Shown here: one piece after another, positions 51,684 through 52,668 of the stretch
How the letters are laid out: the number at the start of each line of letters is the position of its first letter
Numbering within the stretch: position 1 is the first letter of the stretch
DNA from: an uncultured Erysipelotrichaceae bacterium
GTDB lineage: Bacteria > Bacillota_I > Bacilli_A > Erysipelotrichales > Erysipelotrichaceae
Direction: 5' to 3'
Assembly (NCBI GenBank): GCA_944326175.1
Contig: CALVCY010000071.1
Location: 1-52,668 of the forward strand
DNA: 52,668 nt
The notes under the pieces: generated by a model
The model's database searches: none
Told to the model about the DNA's origin: nothing
Seen by the model: the letters and a program-made list of their open reading frames with translations, nothing else
Position numbers and translations under genes: made by a program

Positions 51684-51893
51684 TTTACTTGGTTGAACCA
51701 AATACCACCTGAGACTAATTGGGGGTTAAATGAAATTTATGATGACTTCAATATAGAAAAAACGGGACAATGACAGAATTTGAACATTGCTCAAATCGTT
51801 GAATTTATCGTACTTTTTCAATATAGAAAAATTAAGAAAATTTTTGTATCGTTTTAGTCATATTGCCATAATGAATTTTGTTATAGTACTGGT
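51684..51893. other. Intergenic with a 15-bp direct repeat
   Basis: TTCAATATAGAAAAA occurs at 51747-51761 and again at 51817-51831, exactly 70 bases apart. No gene or terminator other than the palindrome at 51689-51701 is visible after recA. Confidence 0.7.
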
Positions 51894-52078
51894 AGTGATG
51901 ATGCACCACTAAGCCGATGTGCTTTTGGATAATGACGAGGATAGAAAGTCGGAGGTTATCACGCACGTAAGTGTCAAGTGTAGGGAGTCGATCCTGATGA
52001 GATGTGGGAGTTTTGCCGACCCACCGTCGTTATCTTTTGTTTTGCTCTCCTTCAATCGAAGGGGAGTTTGTTTTTGTT
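51882..52078 (+). ncRNA. Candidate structured RNA of about 180 nt
   Basis: Extended -10 TGTTATAGT (51879-51887) suggests a start near 51894. A hairpin TAGTG/CACTA opens the RNA. GATAATGACG (51928-51937) pairs with CGTCGTTATC (52025-52034, one G-T) and encloses a GTGGG/CCCAC hairpin and other stems. The same 5' strand could instead pair with GTC-GGA-GGTTATC (51948-51960). A terminator with 9-bp arms (52045-52053/52058-52066) and T run ends it. No reading frame follows, so this is more likely a stand-alone RNA than a riboswitch. It matched no family I could recall. Confidence 0.6.
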
Positions 52079-52080
52079 TG

Positions 52081-52306
52081 TGAAATATCGTGTTTTTATC
52101 GCAACTATTATGACTTCTAATTGATAAACATCAGAATGCATAAGAAAGTATTGGATTTACCAATTAATCGAGACCTAATTTGGTGGGCGTAATGTCCCGC
52201 TTTTTATAGTGATCATATCCTGTAATAAAACTGGGGAAAATAGGGAAAAAAGTCGGGAAAAAATTTGTGTGCAACACCTATGCAACCGTTAAACACTGAA
52301 ATGCAA
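52081..52306. other. Intergenic, nothing recognised
   Basis: AT-rich stretch between the candidate RNA and the tRNA terminator. No frame, RNA or repeat could be supported. Confidence 0.5.
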
Positions 52307-52308
52307 AA

Positions 52309-52331
52309 AAACGCCTTTTTTAAAGGCGTTT
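52309..52331 (-). terminator. tRNA-Pro terminator
   Basis: AAACGCCTTT (52309-52318) and AAAGGCGTTT (52322-52331), with T residues on the minus-strand side. Confidence 0.8.
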
Positions 52332-52365
52332 ATACAACACGTATGTACGTGTTAAGATATCGAAT

Positions 52366-52442
52366 TGGTCAGTATGACAGGATTTGAACCTGCGATCTCT
52401 CGGACCCGAACCGAGCGCTCTACCAAGCTGAGCTACATACTG
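52366..52442 (-). tRNA. tRNA-Pro (anticodon CGG)
   Basis: A 77-nt cloverleaf on the minus strand. Acceptor CAGTATG pairs with CATACTG; the discriminator and CCA (ACCA) are encoded. The anticodon stem CTCGG/CCGAG holds the loop TTCGGGT, giving anticodon CGG. The T arm holds GGTTCAAATCC. A weak promoter TAGACA-16-TAAGAT lies upstream on the minus strand. Confidence 0.93.
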
Positions 52443-52610
52443 AGAACGCTTAATATCTTATCAAAACTTTTATAAATGTCTATGAAAAATTTAAGTTTTC
52501 AACGTGCCTTTAAACTTCCCCTCAATTTTTCAAAGATAGCCAGATTTATGTTTATCGGTTTAACCTCAAAAGCCTGCGTACGATTTCGAATGGTTCACAG
52601 AATGGCTTTG

Positions 52611-52668
52611 TGCTAGAATAGAAAAGGTTAATAATTTTTAACTCATTCAGATTAGATGGAGGATATCA
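52611..52668 (+). promoter_or_regulatory. Promoter and RBS of a gene beyond the window
   Basis: Extended -10 TGCTAGAAT (52611-52619) and a strong GGAGG (52658-52662) six bases before the window ends. The gene itself is not seen. Confidence 0.55.

Larger units (their letters stand above)
1656..51701. repeat. Dispersed short inverted repeat TGGT-N3/4-ACCA
   Basis: Exact TGGTTTGACCA or its complement TGGTCAAACCA starts at 8867, 9986, 13000, 15597, 16945, 18675, 19629, 21177, 21300, 21750, 24538, 25403, 27198, 38774, 41649, 42794, 46244. TGGTTGAACCA or TGGTTCAACCA starts at 1875, 2732, 10274, 10334, 20791, 25002, 30730, 50006, 51690. More copies with other 3- or 4-base centres: 1656, 5039, 6707, 8777, 8825, 8917, 10019, 10103, 10818, 15047, 16028, 16249, 19840, 19890, 19926, 24245, 25120, 27680, 27789, 28082, 31962, 31984, 33733, 37941, 39743, 40213, 43513, 44606, 45179, 48066, 48519. 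Most are inside genes. Confidence 0.9.

Noticed and set aside
51747..51831. Possible CRISPR repeat pair
   Set aside because: Only two 15-base copies, no further units, no cas genes in the window.
51894..52078. RNase P, 6S, SRP RNA or tmRNA
   Set aside because: GAGGATAGAAAGTC faintly recalls RNase P, but the other conserved blocks are missing; SRP tetraloop motif and tmRNA ends are absent; the fold is not the long 6S hairpin.

Overview
The window looks like chromosomal DNA of a low-to-moderate GC Firmicute, most likely in or near the Erysipelotrichia. The grounds are the Bacillus-style gene orders (sufC-D-S-U-B, priA-rsmB-rlmN-prpC-prkC-rpe-thiN-rpmB, ftsA-ftsZ), a Met T-box upstream of metNIQ, PASTA kinase and phosphatase, RqcH, a streptococcal-type pair of glycolipid glycosyltransferases and Gram-positive surface proteins. 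The species is not assignable by eye. Most of the window is core genome; no integrase, transposase or CRISPR array was seen.

Layout. 1-450: end of an rRNA operon (23S 3' end, 5S, terminators). 452-1714 (-): HtrA protease. 1916-11063 (+): glycolipid synthesis (CpoA-like glycosyltransferase, ZIP transporter, MprF-type membrane protein, a glycosyltransferase fused to RecX), then YhaM nuclease and a large secreted GH2 beta-galactosidase in overlapping frames. 11099-13984 (-): small membrane protein, HIT protein, two foldase-like proteins. 14184-18810 (+): SUF Fe-S assembly operon with a short SufD. 18847-23866 (-): accessory block with a split MacB/FtsX-type ABC transporter, a small secreted two-cysteine protein behind a CcpA-type cre box, and an anchored protein of unknown function. 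23918-33730 (+): AlkD, a PriA whose helicase motifs are all replaced, RsmB, RlmN, PrpC, PrkC, Rpe, ThiN and a zinc-ribbon membrane protein; def, fmt and rsgA, usual in this cluster, are absent. 33790 (-): rpmB. 34227-36560: ftsA-ftsZ. 36686-40712: Met T-box, metNIQ and an M20 amidohydrolase. 40793-42691: purine nucleoside phosphorylase and adenosine deaminase. 42735-46470: membrane-anchored glucosaminidase, a mini ParB-like protein, RluB. 46531-49543: RqcH (-), Gmk (+), S4 (-) with a pseudoknot leader. 49880-52442: two candidate structured RNAs flanking pgsA-recA, and tRNA-Pro (-).

Five things stand out. (1) A short inverted repeat, TGGT-N3/4-ACCA (commonest TGGTTTGACCA), recurs at least 50 times, mostly inside genes, with the sampled copies falling in different reading frames. 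(2) At least seven genes have a -10 box 6-11 nt before the ATG and little or no Shine-Dalgarno, suggesting leaderless mRNAs. (3) Long perfect inverted repeats (up to 18 bp arms) lie inside reading frames or across a start codon. (4) There is a glycosyltransferase-RecX fusion and a helicase-dead PriA. (5) The accessory block at 18.8-23.9 kb is the best candidate for an undescribed system: a probably sugar-repressed secreted peptide beside a dedicated-looking ABC exporter or immunity transporter.
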